Part shown: positions 43,459-54,901 of the stretch, in pieces
How positions within the stretch are numbered: the first letter of the stretch is position 1
Layout: the number at the start of each line of letters is the position of its first letter
Assembly (NCBI GenBank): GCA_963281255.1
Contig: OY725498.1
Span: forward strand, 2,232,001 to 2,296,000
DNA length: 64,000 nt
Direction: 5' to 3'
DNA from: Aphrocallistes beatrix
Lineage: Eukaryota > Porifera > Hexactinellida > Sceptrulophora > Aphrocallistidae
Program-made: the position numbers and the translations under genes
Notes under the pieces: model-generated
What the model was told of the DNA's origin: nothing
The model's input: the letters and a program-made list of their open reading frames with translations, nothing else
Database searches by the model: none

Positions 43459-44497
43459 GTTAAGGTATCCTTAATAAGTCCCCAGGGCTCCATTACTACT
43501 TCTTTATGGATGAGAGATACTAGATTCTATTATTTTCAATAGGTTTTGAAAGTCGGTTCATATCGAATTATGAATATTGATTCTCTAGATTAAATTCCAG
43601 CTTTTGAGGTGTGTATGTTTCGGGTCTGCTCACTGAGATCGAATATACTGAATAAAACACAAATATAATTTATAGAAAATATAGAGACCCAGTAGTCATA
43701 TTGGTCAAATACCACAGGAAAATTGATAACTCTTCATTTTGGCGCATAACTAAGAAATTCAGAATAAATTAAGAACATGTTTTAGAATAGGAACAATTAT
43801 AGTTTTAGGAATAAAATTCAAATAATTTTTTTAAAAATAGTAGATATTGATACTTTTTTTTTTCGTTTATTTTGTTAAAATTTATAAAAACTCATAAATT
43901 TGTTGACATCTAGCAATATAGAGGATATGCCTATTCTATCATCAAATCATGTATTTTAAAAGACCTCTCAAAGAAATGATGAATATATAGTTAGGAGTGT
44001 GCTCAATTTCACTACTCGTAGGAAGGAGGAAAGTCCGAACTTAAGGTTTGCCTTTCCTATAACACTTAACTTTTGACTCCGCCCATTCGTTTATTTTTTC
44101 AGTGTGGATTTGAATCACTGAGTTATCTGCAAAATTGTATTAATAAATAAAATAAAAGTGAAATTTTTTTTTTTAACATGGTCAACTTTCATGAAAAAAA
44201 ATCAGACACAATATTTGTACAACTTCCCAAATATTTTCATTATAGGATGATCTAACTCAGTATAAACTACTGTTTGAAAACTTTAAAATTGGTAAGATTT
44301 AAGCTGAAACACTCGAGCGAGATTTTTTTGTGTAATTTTGAAGTTAGTTTTTATATATTTCTCTTTTTATTTGGAGTATCAACAAGTTCTTTGTACCGGA
44401 GTACTCATCGTTTAACTCTATCAAAAACTGTTGTTTTCGTTTCTATATTGAATTTACGAAAAGTTAACCTCCACTTAAGTTTTCAAAAAATATCCTA
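43459..44497. other. Gene-free repeat region
   Basis: 43459-44020 is AT-rich without recognisable features. 44030-44490 begins AAGGTTTGCCTTTCCTATAA and matches the family at 34090-34440 and 49165-49730. It is interrupted by mariner M4. The 100-codon frame at 44274 lies wholly within this repeat. Confidence 0.4.
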
Positions 44498-45772
44498 CCT
44501 AGGGCATTCAATTAGTTCCAGGAATGATATCATTATTACCCAAGAAAGCATCAAAATAGGTATATTTAAGCATTAATTATTCGAAGTAGTCACCCTTATT
44601 ATTTTTGGAAAGACAGTATTTCAAGTATTTCAAGCCACTTGTAAAAGTCCTTTCTGTACTCATCGTTGGGGATATCGTGGAGGCACTTATAAATCGCCGT
44701 TCCTACCTGGACATTGTTATTAAAATGTCTCGCAGCCAGTGACTTTTTGAGGATATCTAAGAGCAAAAAAACGCAAGGAGAGAGGTCAGGGCAATAGGGC
44801 GGATGTTCTAACTCGATTAGCTGCATATTATCTATTTTCGCCTTGACTTGACGAGTCTTGTGGGGTCTGGTATTATCATGGAGTAAACGCATCCCCTTAC
44901 AAGCATGTGAAGGCCGTATGCTCTTGTGCGTTTTTTCCAAGGCAGATAAACATTCAGTCGCGTAAAAGTTATTGTCTTCCGACGAGCAACAATTATTTGA
45001 GTCACGTTTCCCATCCCGTCAAAGAAAATAGAATATATTATCTTCTTTCCGAACTTATCGGGCCTCGGTTTTTTCAATGTGGGCAACCGGACCCCATCCG
45101 GATCTTTTCCAGTCCAACTCCTAGATTGAGCTTTACGAAGTGGTTCATCATAGTGAATTCAAGTTTCATCGCCAGTTACTATCCATCAAGTGTCGAGAGT
45201 TAACGGATTCGTATTTATTAAGTGTTTCCTTCGCGATTCTTAACCGGTCCTGCATGTTCTTTATTGATAGGCTATCAGGCACCCATCGAGCTGAAATCTT
45301 TTTCATCTCCAGAGATTGAGTCAGAATTGTCAGCACTTCCCGTTGAAATTCCAATCTCCATAGCTACCACAGTCGAATTGATATCATCCTCTATTATATG
45401 CGCAATGTGGGCAATGTTACTGTTATTGACGGACGTCATCGAGGGTCATCTCCACATGAGTCACGTCCCTCACGGAATCGCTTCGCCTATTCGTAGACCC
45501 GGAATGGATGTCATTTCAATAGTATTCGATATTCGATGTGCACTCGTTGATCGTAATGCAAACCATCCAATTTTGATGCCATTCTTGGCAAGTGGTCAAA
45601 ATTGTCACAAAAAAGACAAGGTAATATAGAAAAAATATTTGCACTCGATAAATCACTCGGTATACAATCGATAGTGTACACTTGGTGGATCTTAGAAACA
45701 GAAAATCATATAGTAAGGTTGTATTAGAAAAGAGATATATACTCATTCCTGGAACTAATTGAATGCCCTAAG
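44498..45772 (-). mobile_element. Mariner element M4
   Basis: 1275 bp with ends CCTAGGGCATTCAATTAGTT and AACTAATTGAATGCCCTAAG, and TA flanks at 44496 and 45773. Confidence 0.9.
44599..45582 (-). pseudogene. Mariner transposase, decayed
   Basis: The start at 45582 reads MASKLDGLHYDQRVHIEYR. Frames then change repeatedly. The second HTH region is poorly kept; the linker ARWVPDSLS and the segment KKIIYSIFFDGMGNVTQI are recognisable. The GDET block runs into a stop where the family has Trp. The second Asp is kept (LLHDNTRPHKT), but the third catalytic Asp is Val (SPCVFLLL). It cannot be active. Confidence 0.8.
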
Positions 45773-46239
45773 TAAATCCCTCAATTCCTAACAGTATTAA
45801 CTGTATCGTAATATTAAATAGCTTGCAAACATTATTATTCAAATAGTAGTTCTTAACATAATAATATGGTATATCAAAAATTTTCACACCATTACACCTT
45901 CAAAAGTGTGAAAAACCTGTCAGCATGACTGGTGCCCCAAAAATAGCACGTCCGATAGTATCCATCGTAATCTCATAACTATAACTTCTTTTAAGTATGC
46001 CAGATCATTTTTACTATTGAATTCGTGTCTAGTACTGAATTTCCAGCGATTTGATATATATTTACCATATTTAGAGAGTTTTTTGCTGTATGTTCCTAGC
46101 AACGGCCAGGGATGTGAAAAAATACCTGGCCGTTGCTAGGCTCTGAATACCAAAATATTCTCCAAATATGGTCAATATATACACTGCCTGAATAAAAGTA
46201 TTCGTACACCCCATAATTCCCCATACAAATAGTTATAAT

Positions 46240-46898
46240 TAGGGTTGCCAGACGTCCGGGTTTCGAGCCATTTGTCCGGAGTCCGGGAATGGGATGAATT
46301 TGTCCGGGTTTGGAGAATTTTGAGTCCTGTTCGACTACTCACTACTCAGGACTGTCAATATATTCTATCCGTATCTAAGTTATTTAGTTAGCTATTGCTC
46401 TGCTGCAAACGTGTCACTCTCTAATATTTGAAGAAAGAGTGCAAGTTTGTGAAATTTGGATTATTACTGATTTGTAATGCTACCATAGTGTACGTATACT
46501 ACTGAGTACTGACCCTAACTGCCTAACATGTTTCGTAATGAGTATACTTGGAATCTTCTTTTTGTTTCTGTGTTCAATGGCTTCAACGATGAATCATGAT
46601 ATGTAGATATGTAGTCACGTGGAACAAGGGTCATTTTATGTGTCTTTGCAGCTCTGGTTTACAGTGAATTGCCTACATTCAAATTGTCATTTCAAATTTT
46701 ATTCTCTGAGATTTTAGTTTACCCGCAATAACTAATAGACGAAATATAATTTATAATTTCTCTTTATTATTTATGTATTCTGTATATTTTGACGATAGGT
46801 TTTTGATACAAATTTAAAATTAGATAACTTTACAATAAGCATCTTTTTAGAGAATAAATTATGTCCGGGTTTGGCCTTTTGAAAATCTGGATACCCTA
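46240..46898. mobile_element. hAT-type element with perfect 8-bp duplication
   Basis: 659 bp with ends TAGGGTTGCCAGACGTCCGG and CTGGATACCCTA. GTTATAAT is duplicated at 46232-46239 and 46899-46906, and the uninterrupted site is known from 17470-17490. The interior repeats TGTCCGGGTTTGG. No transposase frame. Confidence 0.85.
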
Positions 46899-47204
46899 GT
46901 TATAATACTGATGTATTTAGCGAGTCAAGGTATTTAATTGGTAAGAGATACGCCTAATTTAACTTCAAACTCGAATTACTCACTTTTTAATCGTTCAACT
47001 TGTTTACACTCCCACAAGGTTAAAAACTTTCAGACTGTGCCACCTCATATTACCAATGCCATCATATACAATGTTGATCACTCGCGACATGTGGCATAGG
47101 AAAACAAATGCTGAAAGTACTAAATCTTGAAGAAGAGTAATTAAGTTGAAAACTTATAAAGTGAGTAATTTGAATGTGGAGAATTCTAATTTGAAGTTAA
47201 ATTA

Positions 47205-49740
47205 AGGTTGGCCTTTCCTATGGGCATTTGTTTTTTATCAAAAATTTGCCAAAAGTCATTTTTAAGGTTGGTGTTTCCTTCCAGAACTAACTTTAAAAGT
47301 TTTCATTATTTTCTCCTGAAATTTTTTGTGGAAACTATTCTCGATGAGTTATCTGCAAAAATACACTTTTCGGGAGCCCAAGAAGTAAGAGAAAAATTGT
47401 TTTTTTCCCAAATGACCTAATTTATAGAGGACATTCAAGGAAACTTCAATGCCTTATGCCTCTTTTGCTCAATTATTCTTACACAAAATGGTTGAATAAA
47501 GAAAATAATAGGAATAGAATTTTCAATTTTAACCCAAATAACTTTTTCTTTCAAATTTCGTTTATACAAAATTTAGAGGCAGATTTTCGTAAGGAAAAAT
47601 ATTTTAACTTTTTTCTAAAGTAGAATATCAAAAATCTGTCTCTATCATTTTGTTCTACGTGACGAGATCTTTCTAAAACCGTCGAGTTTTTAACTCTACG
47701 ACCTTTGTAACTAGAGATTCCTCCTTTGTAAAATTGATTTTTTAAGTGCTAAAAACAGGCTACAAAGCAATTTTCTTCGGAAAGGCTTGATTTCCATTTG
47801 TTTTTACGGTATTCTGATAATATATAACATCAAAACATCCTCAATCAACAACTTGTAGTAGTACTTAACTTCAAAATATGACATATCAAATATTTTCACA
47901 TCATGACACCTTCAAAAGTGTAAAAAGTTGACAGTTATCACTGGGGGCCCAAAAATGACCATGTCCGATAGTTTCCGCCGAAATCCCATACCTATAACTT
48001 TATTTGACTATGCCAGGTCGTTATTTTAATACTGAATTCGTACTTAGCACTAAATTTCCAGCAATTTGATATATATATTGACCATATTTGGAAATATTTG
48101 TGGTTGCCTTTTCCTAGCAACGGTCAGGAATGTTAAAAAATTCCTGGCCGTTGCTAGGCACGGTCAAACAAAAATGTTTCCAAATATGGTCAATATATAT
48201 ATCAAATTGCTGGAAATCTAGTGCTGAGCATGAATTCAGCATTAAAAAGATGATCTAGCACTGTTTAAAGAAGTTAGAGCTGTGGGACATTTCGCATTTA
48301 AAATGTGTCGTTTTTAGAGCGACACCAGGTGATACAAGTGGCTCAAAGTGGCGAAATATTGGGGCTGGACTTATAAAAATCGGGATTATTGTTTAGAACC
48401 CCTATAAGGATCTAAAAATGATAAAAAAGCAATTTGGGCACATTTTTAATAAAAAACAAGTTTCGCATGGGAAACACCAACCTTAACCATTTTAGGATAA
48501 CTAAAGGGGTTCTAAACAATAATTTTGATTTTTAGAATTTCAATGCTAATATTTCGCCACTTAGAGCCACTTGTACCACCTGGTGTCGCCTAAAAAAGGA
48601 CACATTTTGTCTCATATCCATAACTTCTTTGAACCATGTCAGATCATCATTTTAATCCTAAATTCGTGCTCAGCACTAAAATTCCAGCAATTTGATATAT
48701 ATATTGGACATATTTGGAGAAATTATTTGGCTGCGGGTTCCTAACAACGGCCAGGAATGTGAAAAGATTTCTGGCCGTTGCTATGCACGGACATCCAAAA
48801 ACTTCTCCAAATATGGTCAATATATATATCAAATTGCTGGAAATTTAGTGCTGAGCACGAATTTACTATTAAAATGATGATCTGACATGGTTCGAAGAAG
48901 TTATTGATCTCGAATTCCGGTGGACACTATCGAATGTGATTATTTTTGGGTGGCCAGTCAGCAATGATCATTTTTTCCCACTTTTGATGGAGAAAATTGG
49001 ATATACCATATTTTGAAGTTAAGTAGTGCTATAAGTTGTCGAATAAGGATATTTGCATGTTATTTAATATTCCAAAACAGTTAAAACTAATGGAAATTGA
49101 TTGACATATATGAATATTTTCTAAATCCTATTTTCTGAGACTTTTTTTTCAGCAATTATAAAGGTGATAACTTTATGTAAATTCAACATAGGGACGAAAA
49201 CTTAACGGTTTCTGATAGATCTCGAAGAGTAGAACATAATGAATAGACAGAAATTTGATAATACAAATAAAAAGAGAATTGACCCTACTTTGCCGAGGAA
49301 TGTTGAATTGAAATTGAAAGTTAATTCATTTTCAATTGAAATTGAAAATGAAAGTGGGGTCATTTCTATTTATACCTTTGACCCCACGTCAAATTAGGGT
49401 TAAGAAAAAAATAGTGTCAAAATTACTAAAAATATAATTCCTCGGGTGTTTTGGTGTGAATTTTAACAATTTTCAAAATTTCAAAAATCTGTCTGTTCAT
49501 TAGTTAGATCATCGATTTATGAATGAATTTGAAAAGTTTCTAATGGATTGTAAGCATATTGTTTCCGATTTCTTACTTGTAAAATGACCAAATTTTTTTA
49601 AAAAATTTTTTATCTCTAATTATTTCAATTATTAATGCAGTTTTGCAGATAACTCTGCGATTCAAATCTGCACTGAAAAAATTAAATGTATCGGTTGAAA
49701 AAGTCAAAAGTTAGCTATTATAGGAAAGGCCAACCTTAAG
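47205..49740. repeat. Cluster of AAGGTTGG-ended foldbacks with conserved hairpins
   Basis: AAGGTTGG borders occur at 47205 and 47264 and inverted near 48484 and 49733. Hairpin cores at 48113-48158 and 48739-48783 pair CTAGCAACGGyCAGGAATG with its complement. Flanking TTCCAGCAATTTGATATATA occurs on both strands. Element borders overlap and I cannot assign each arm. A GAAATTGAAA-type purine-rich repeat is at 49305-49350. Confidence 0.45.
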
Positions 49741-50411
49741 TGTATCTCTCACAAATTTAATATTCTTGAAACGCTAAATAAATCAGTATTATAACTATTT
49801 GTATGGGGAATTATGGGGTGTACGAATACTTTTGTTCAGGTAGTGTCTATCAAATCACTGGAAATTCAGTGCTGGAAACGAATTCAGCATTATAATAATT
49901 ATTAGCTGTTCCTAAGTGAAGTTATAGATATGGGACATTTCGTTTAAAAAATGAGTCCTTTTTAAAGCGACATGTCGTACAAGTGGCTCTCAGTGGAAAA
50001 ATATTAGTACTGGAGTTATAAAAATCGATAATAATGTTTGAACCCAAACAGGGATCTAAAAATGATGAAACGCGTTCGGCGAATTTCTGATAAAATCAAA
50101 TCCCCCATAGGAAATGCCAACCTTAACTCAACTTGAATTGTTTCATAATATACTTCCTATTTAAGGACTTAAAATGAACGACTCTACCTACGCCTGATTC
50201 TAAGTAGTTCTATTGAATGAATAATAATTTATTCATCCTTTTAATAAAACCTCTTTCATATTAGAACATATTTTTCATATATTAATTCGTGTTATCCCAA
50301 TATATTAATAACATCGGAAATTACGCTTCTCAATCCGGTTTGTTACTCAATTTATTTTTTCAATTTGTATCTATTCAATTAATAATACTTTTCCATTCAG
50401 TCAGTTAACCT

Positions 50412-50743
50412 ATGGCAGGAACTTTGGACATCAGTAAACTTTCTAAAGAAACAGTCGAAAATCTTAAGGAATTAGATGATGATCTTGAAGAGGGCTACAT
50501 TACCCAGAAAGGATATGATAAGAAACGAAAAATTTTATTAGATCAGTATCGTGATTTATCATTTGAGGCTATTGGTTCTGATTCTCCACGGAGTCAATCA
50601 CCAAGTGAATTGATCATTGAGGATATAGAGGCAATTGGTGAAGAGTTTTCTATCAGTTCTCGCAAAGATGCTGTCCATGCTGTTATGCAAGATCAAAGAA
50701 CTAGTGGTCCTATCTCTAGCAAGCGCTCTGTACCCATTAATCG
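50412..50743 (+). CDS. DIP2: DIP2 (disco-interacting protein 2) exon 1: DMAP1-binding domain
   Basis: Encodes the first 110 residues, MAGTLDISKLSKETVENLKE onward. The block up to KKRKILLDQY is the DMAP1-binding domain that opens DIP2 proteins, followed by a Ser-rich linker (SDSPRSQSPSE). The exon ends in phase 2 at CG before GTATGT. Exon 2 (54715) supplies A to complete Arg, giving ...PINRPG. DIP2 is a large metazoan protein of about 1500 residues with two adenylate-forming (acyl-CoA-synthetase-like) domains, linked to neuronal development and lipid metabolism. Only the N-terminal part is in this window. The ATG follows an AT-rich leader of about 290 bp after the last repeat. Confidence 0.88.
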
Positions 50744-51572
50744 GTATGTGTTGTTTTTAGATTAATTTCAAATGATATATCCTTTTATATTATGTTGTCT
50801 ATGTTGTCTATACAGTATGTCAAGAAATTGATGATCTCTTCTTGTTCAATGACTTTTTCCAAATCTGAATTGTATAGAACATTAATCTTAATGATAAAAA
50901 CTCATAAGAGACAATTAGTATCTGGCAATACTAACTAAATATGAAAGTGGAAATGCTTCTTGACATGTCTGTAGCAATCTTCCAGCAAGATGAGCCAAAG
51001 TTCATCGCTCTCTTAGTGCCAAGATTCGTTGAAATACAGCATTCATTCGTTCAGGATCAGGGTATCATCTTTTAAGCACATTTTTTTATTAATCTAGAAT
51101 TTTTTTGTTCGGAAATAAATTTTTTATAATTTCAGAATTCGTGAAAATATTGGAAAAACAGGAAACTCAATGGGGAAAGGCGACAGGAAACTCTAACTAT
51201 AATACAAGTATCGAAAATTTTAACATAATTTTTTATATATGAAACCTGCAACAAATAAGTATATCCTCATTCAAAATGACAATTGTGGTTGGTCTCTGAC
51301 TCTGATATTACATAATTTCCGTAGTTTTGATGTCTGAAATGTAACCGAAGATTAAAAAATGGTTCCATTTCAAAAGAGGATACCTGAGAAAACTAAGATT
51401 TCCATTTTTTGTAACTTAGTTATTTGCAATGAAGCTATTATCTAGGGATCATCAATTTCTGGACATACTGTACAATGTATTAATTAGCAAACAAGTTACA
51501 ACTAGTTTCAGTTTTCAATTGTTAAAAAATAAAATACCTTTATAACTTATATATATATATATATATATATAT

Positions 51573-52055
51573 ATCTGTAACGAATTGATTGAAGAAACTG
51601 CCATACACAGTAACCAAATTTTTGGCATGTGGGAATCTTTTGGATATGGCTCCAGTAAGTTCTGAGCTCAGACGAAAATGTCGATTCTTCATGGAAATAT
51701 GATGTTACTATCACCTTTTTGATAATCAGAATTTCAGTTTTTCGACTATAACTCAGCCATTTTAGATGATAGAAGGCTGATATTTTAATAGAATGTGTAT
51801 ATTAATATACCTCACATACGATACAACTATCATCCGATAATGCTGACTCATCACTCCGTTATGACGTCATCATTATGCATCAAAATTTTAAATATTGACA
51901 ATTTTGCCAATTTTTCGTGCGATTCCGATTCTAACAGTAGGACAGGTGTATTTAGAGATGTTATCTCCCTTATAATTAATCATGTGACCCTTGTCTCCTC
52001 TGGCGGACACAAAGTGTCCGCCAGCCGCGCAGCGCATGCAAGCGAATCGCGCTTG
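51573..52055 (+). mobile_element. Helitron copy in DIP2 intron 1
   Basis: Runs from CTGTAACGAATTGATTGAAG after a TA tract (51548-51572) to AAGCGAATCGCGCTTG at 52055. The extreme 5' tip was not found left of the TA tract. Confidence 0.7.
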
Positions 52056-52524
52056 TTATTATTAAATTCGAACCAGCTATTTAAATCCTCAGACAACCGC
52101 AAGTAGTCGGAAGTGGAATGTATTTATTTATCGGAATTAGCAGATGAACAGAGATTAGTAATTAATGATTTATTTCCATTACAGCAAGTTGATTAAAGAA
52201 CAGAAGGAATATTACCAATATTAACATCAAAAGCATTTAGATTTAGAATATTATTATTTGTGTATTTGAAGTCATGCGACCTCTTATACAGATAACCAAA
52301 GCTAGTCAATAAATCAATCCCCTTCTTTGTTTAAATTTTAAGCTAAATTGGAGAGTAGAATTTTTAAAAATTACGATTTAAATAAAGATTAAGTAAAACA
52401 GGAGTAATGTGAAAAATTGACTTTAATAAAACTTATAATGATACAAAAATATACCAAAAAGAGTTGAAATTTGATACTAAATATAACTTTCAGGAACTTC
52501 GCGAGGATACTTAAAGTTTTAAAT

Positions 52525-52951
52525 ACAAACATAAGTTTTGCTTGTACTGTACGGCTGGCGGACACTTTGCGTTCGCTAGAGACCTTTGGGCATCTAGCGT
52601 CACATTGATTAAGTATAAGGTAGACTACATCTATAAATACGTCTCTCACTGTTACAATCGATATCACTTGAAAATCAAACATTCGTCTATTTTCAATTGT
52701 TGATGTGTAATGATAACGTCATAACAGAATAATCAGTCATCATTCTTTATGAGAGTTGTATAATATTTGAGATATATTAATATGTACATTCTATTTAGGT
52801 AATTTGGGCCTTCGATAAAATTGTCGATAAACTGAAATTTCAAATTATAAAAAAGGTGGCAATGACGTCATAATTCTATGATGACCTGACACTTTCGCCT
52901 GAGATCAGAACTTATGGAGCCATAGCCAAAAGAACCCCACATGCCAAAAAC
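52525..52951 (-). mobile_element. Diverged Helitron copy
   Basis: GCTTGTACTGTACGGCTGGC marks a decayed 3' end. The body is recognisable (CCTATACTTAATC region, CAATGACGTCATAATTC) to CCACATGCCAAAAAC, where it stops. Confidence 0.55.
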
Positions 52952-53017
52952 CCGAACCTTAGTGAGCTAAAAGCACTAAGGATGTCATCTCGTTTTAGGG
53001 TTAATTTAAGTCAGGTG

Positions 53018-53279
53018 CATAGGCGTCGTAACCCACCCGGTTACCCGGCAATGGCCGGGCGGCCCAGAGGGAATGCCGGGTAGTATCCGGTCTCCCAAGT
53101 GCTACCCGGTAAAATGCTTAGTGCTATTATGTACTGGTAATTGGCTGTTACTAATTCCTCATTTGGCTGACGGTAACGCTGGATCAGCTTAAGATACGGC
53201 CTGATTAACTGACTGAACGGCCCTGGATTATTGTGGCCGGGCAGTCCAAGAGTAGGAAATAAAGTTTACGACGCCTATG
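53018..53279. mobile_element. hAT-type MITE, TIR CATAGGCGTCGTAA
   Basis: 262 bp with ends CATAGGCGTCGTAA and TTTACGACGCCTATG. GTCAGGTG is duplicated exactly at 53010-53017 and 53280-53287. The interior is rich in ACCCGG. Same family as 7513-7964. Confidence 0.88.
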
Positions 53280-53479
53280 GTCAGGTGCTATCTTTCTTCC
53301 CTACTGTTAGCCGAGTTTTAATCTGTAACACTATCATATGCATATGCACACATGCCGCATACACCACAGTCAGCAACTATCAGTGGGTTTAGCACGTCAC
53401 CCAGATTGTAAGCCCCCTGAGGACATATCATCATTGATTAGGCGGGTATTTAAATCTATTTTTTAAATTTTATCTACTT

Positions 53480-53735
53480 GTGTATACATTCCGCTACCAA
53501 AAGTATTCGTACACCACAATAATTCCCATACAAATTGTATAAATCGTGTCTATTTTTGGAGTCAATAGTAATAAATCAGTAACAGTTTGATTAAATTCGG
53601 CATAAAATTCATATTCTACACACTCGATTTACTCATTTTATAGTCTTTCAACTCAATTACTCTATTTAAAAGTTAAATATTTTTATCCCGTGACACCTAG
53701 TACCACTAATGCCATCATATTTAGTGGCATTAACC
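53480..53735. mobile_element. Tc1-like left-end relic
   Basis: ACCAAAAGTATTCGTACACC then CCCATACAAATTG matches the Tc1-like termini, followed by the TTTCAACTCAATTACTC block. Cut by a Helitron 3' end at about 53740. Confidence 0.5.
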
Positions 53736-53739
53736 TAGG

Positions 53740-53806
53740 CGCACAAAGGGCGCTTCTACCGGACAGAGTGTGCGGTAGCCGCCCGCAAGCAGGCGAAGCG
53801 CGCTTG
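53740..53806 (+). mobile_element. Helitron 3' end fragment
   Basis: GGGCGCTTCTACCGGAC...AAGCAGGCGAAGCGCGCTTG before T. Only the last 65 bp or so remain. Confidence 0.5.
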
Positions 53807-53836
53807 TATTCATATATAGATATACATGCATATATA

Positions 53837-54609
53837 CAGGGTGGCCCATAAGTTCTGTCCCAAGCTTCATTAGGTATAAAATTGTTTATACTCAAACAGT
53901 CTTAGTTATTATGGTCTTTAGAGAGTGTTATTCGAATACTTTCAACGATTTAAAAAGATTTTTCGAGTCTGAGACCTAGAACTGTGTTTTGTATGGTGAG
54001 TTTGGTGAATAAAAAATGTGTCCTGGCTCGCAGCGAAAATCGCAAATCAGGTCCCGCTGCTTCTGTATAAATTGTCTGCATAATCGATGTTCCATGACGA
54101 TTTAACACCAGATATCTTTCATTCACCATATAAATATTTCACGAATCCACTGAATTCATTTTCAGACATAAGAAAAAGTTATTCATTCGCAGTTCAAATT
54201 AGGTATATTTTGCAAAATTCCCTAAAATGGCACTTTTTTTCACATCACAAAAAAATCTGATCCAATTTGTCCTCAAAATGCACTGATCTTCACATCGTAT
54301 ATTTCTACAAATTTAGAGTGTTCGAGGAAAATGTGAGAGTTATTTTTTCCGAGAATTTGAAGACTCTAGAAAGATAATTCGAAAAGCAGTGGCCTCTGAT
54401 TCACGATTTTCGCTGCGAGCCAGGACACATTTTTTATTCACCAAACTCACCGTACAAAACACAGTTCTAGGTCTCAGACTCGAAAAATCTTTTTAAATCG
54501 TTGAAAGTATTCGAATTACAATCTCTAAATACAATTATAACTAATATTGTTTGAGTATAAGAAATTTTATACCTAATGAAGCTTGGGACAGAACTTATGG
54601 GGCACCTTG
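53837..54609. mobile_element. Long-TIR MITE, CAGGGTGGCCCATAAG
   Basis: 773 bp with inverted arms of about 220 bp. Ends are CAGGGTGGCCCATAAGTTCT and AGAACTTATGGGGCACCTTG, with TA flanks. The arms carry AAAATGTGTCCTGGCTCGCA and its complement. TIR and TA target fit the IS630/Tc1/mariner group. The centre (54170-54330) resembles 29140-29260. No transposase. Confidence 0.8.
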
Positions 54610-54611
54610 TA

Positions 54612-54639
54612 AATATTAATCGAGTTTTAATAGCAAGGA
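54612..54639 (-). mobile_element. Helitron 5' tip
   Basis: ATATTAATCGAGTTTTAATA then GCAAGGA before T; 28 bp, directly beside the MITE at 53837-54609. Confidence 0.5.
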
Positions 54640-54714
54640 TATATATTATATATACATACATTCACCGCGAGTTTTAATGGTATTACGTTTGTTTTCTTTT
54701 TTTTATTTCTTTAG

Positions 54715-54901
54715 ACCTGGCGTAGTAACTCAAACTGTTTTATGCGATTCACCCACGAACCTCACTGGAGTTCCTCCTGCAACTACTCCTAAGCCTCGTT
54801 TACCCAACACTTCGATTCGGGTAGTTAATCAAGACAATCAAAATTTGAATCAGCACCAAACTATTACTGATGAGAAAATAGATGGCCAGGAATTAGCACA
54901 G
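54715..54901 (+). CDS. DIP2: DIP2 exon 2
   Basis: Follows TTTCTTTAG and adds 62 residues, PGVVTQTVLCDSPTNLTG onward to DEKIDGQELAQ. It is a low-complexity Pro/Thr/Asn linker as in other DIP2 proteins between the DMAP1-binding and first adenylate-forming domains. Joins exon 1 in phase 2 and exon 3 in phase 0. The donor after CAG is GTTTCA, weaker than GTAAGT. Reading on without splicing meets a stop at 54971. Confidence 0.72.

Larger units (their letters stand above)
46192..49845. mobile_element. Tc1-like element (CACTGCCTGAATAAAAG) filled with nested repeats
   Basis: The left TIR CACTGCCTGAATAAAAGTAT and the right TIR ACTTTTGTTCAGGTAGTG share the subterminal CCCCATAATTCCCCATACAA. It contains a hAT MITE and AAGGTTGG-type foldbacks. 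No transposase is recognisable. Confidence 0.6.
45860..50120. mobile_element. Foldback element split by a Tc1-like insertion
   Basis: The left half, 45860-46190, has the hairpin core at 46095-46140 and ends GGTCAATATA. The right half resumes at 49846 (TCTATCAAATCACTGG) and runs to CCAACCTTAAC near 50120. Between them lies the element at 46192-49845. Confidence 0.5.
50744..54714 (+). other. DIP2 intron 1
   Basis: 3971 bp, GTATGT to TTTCTTTAG. 50744-51545 is AT-rich unique sequence. The rest is two Helitron copies, a hAT MITE, a Tc1-like relic and an IS630/Tc1-type MITE, listed separately. 52060-52520 has nothing recognisable. Confidence 0.8.
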
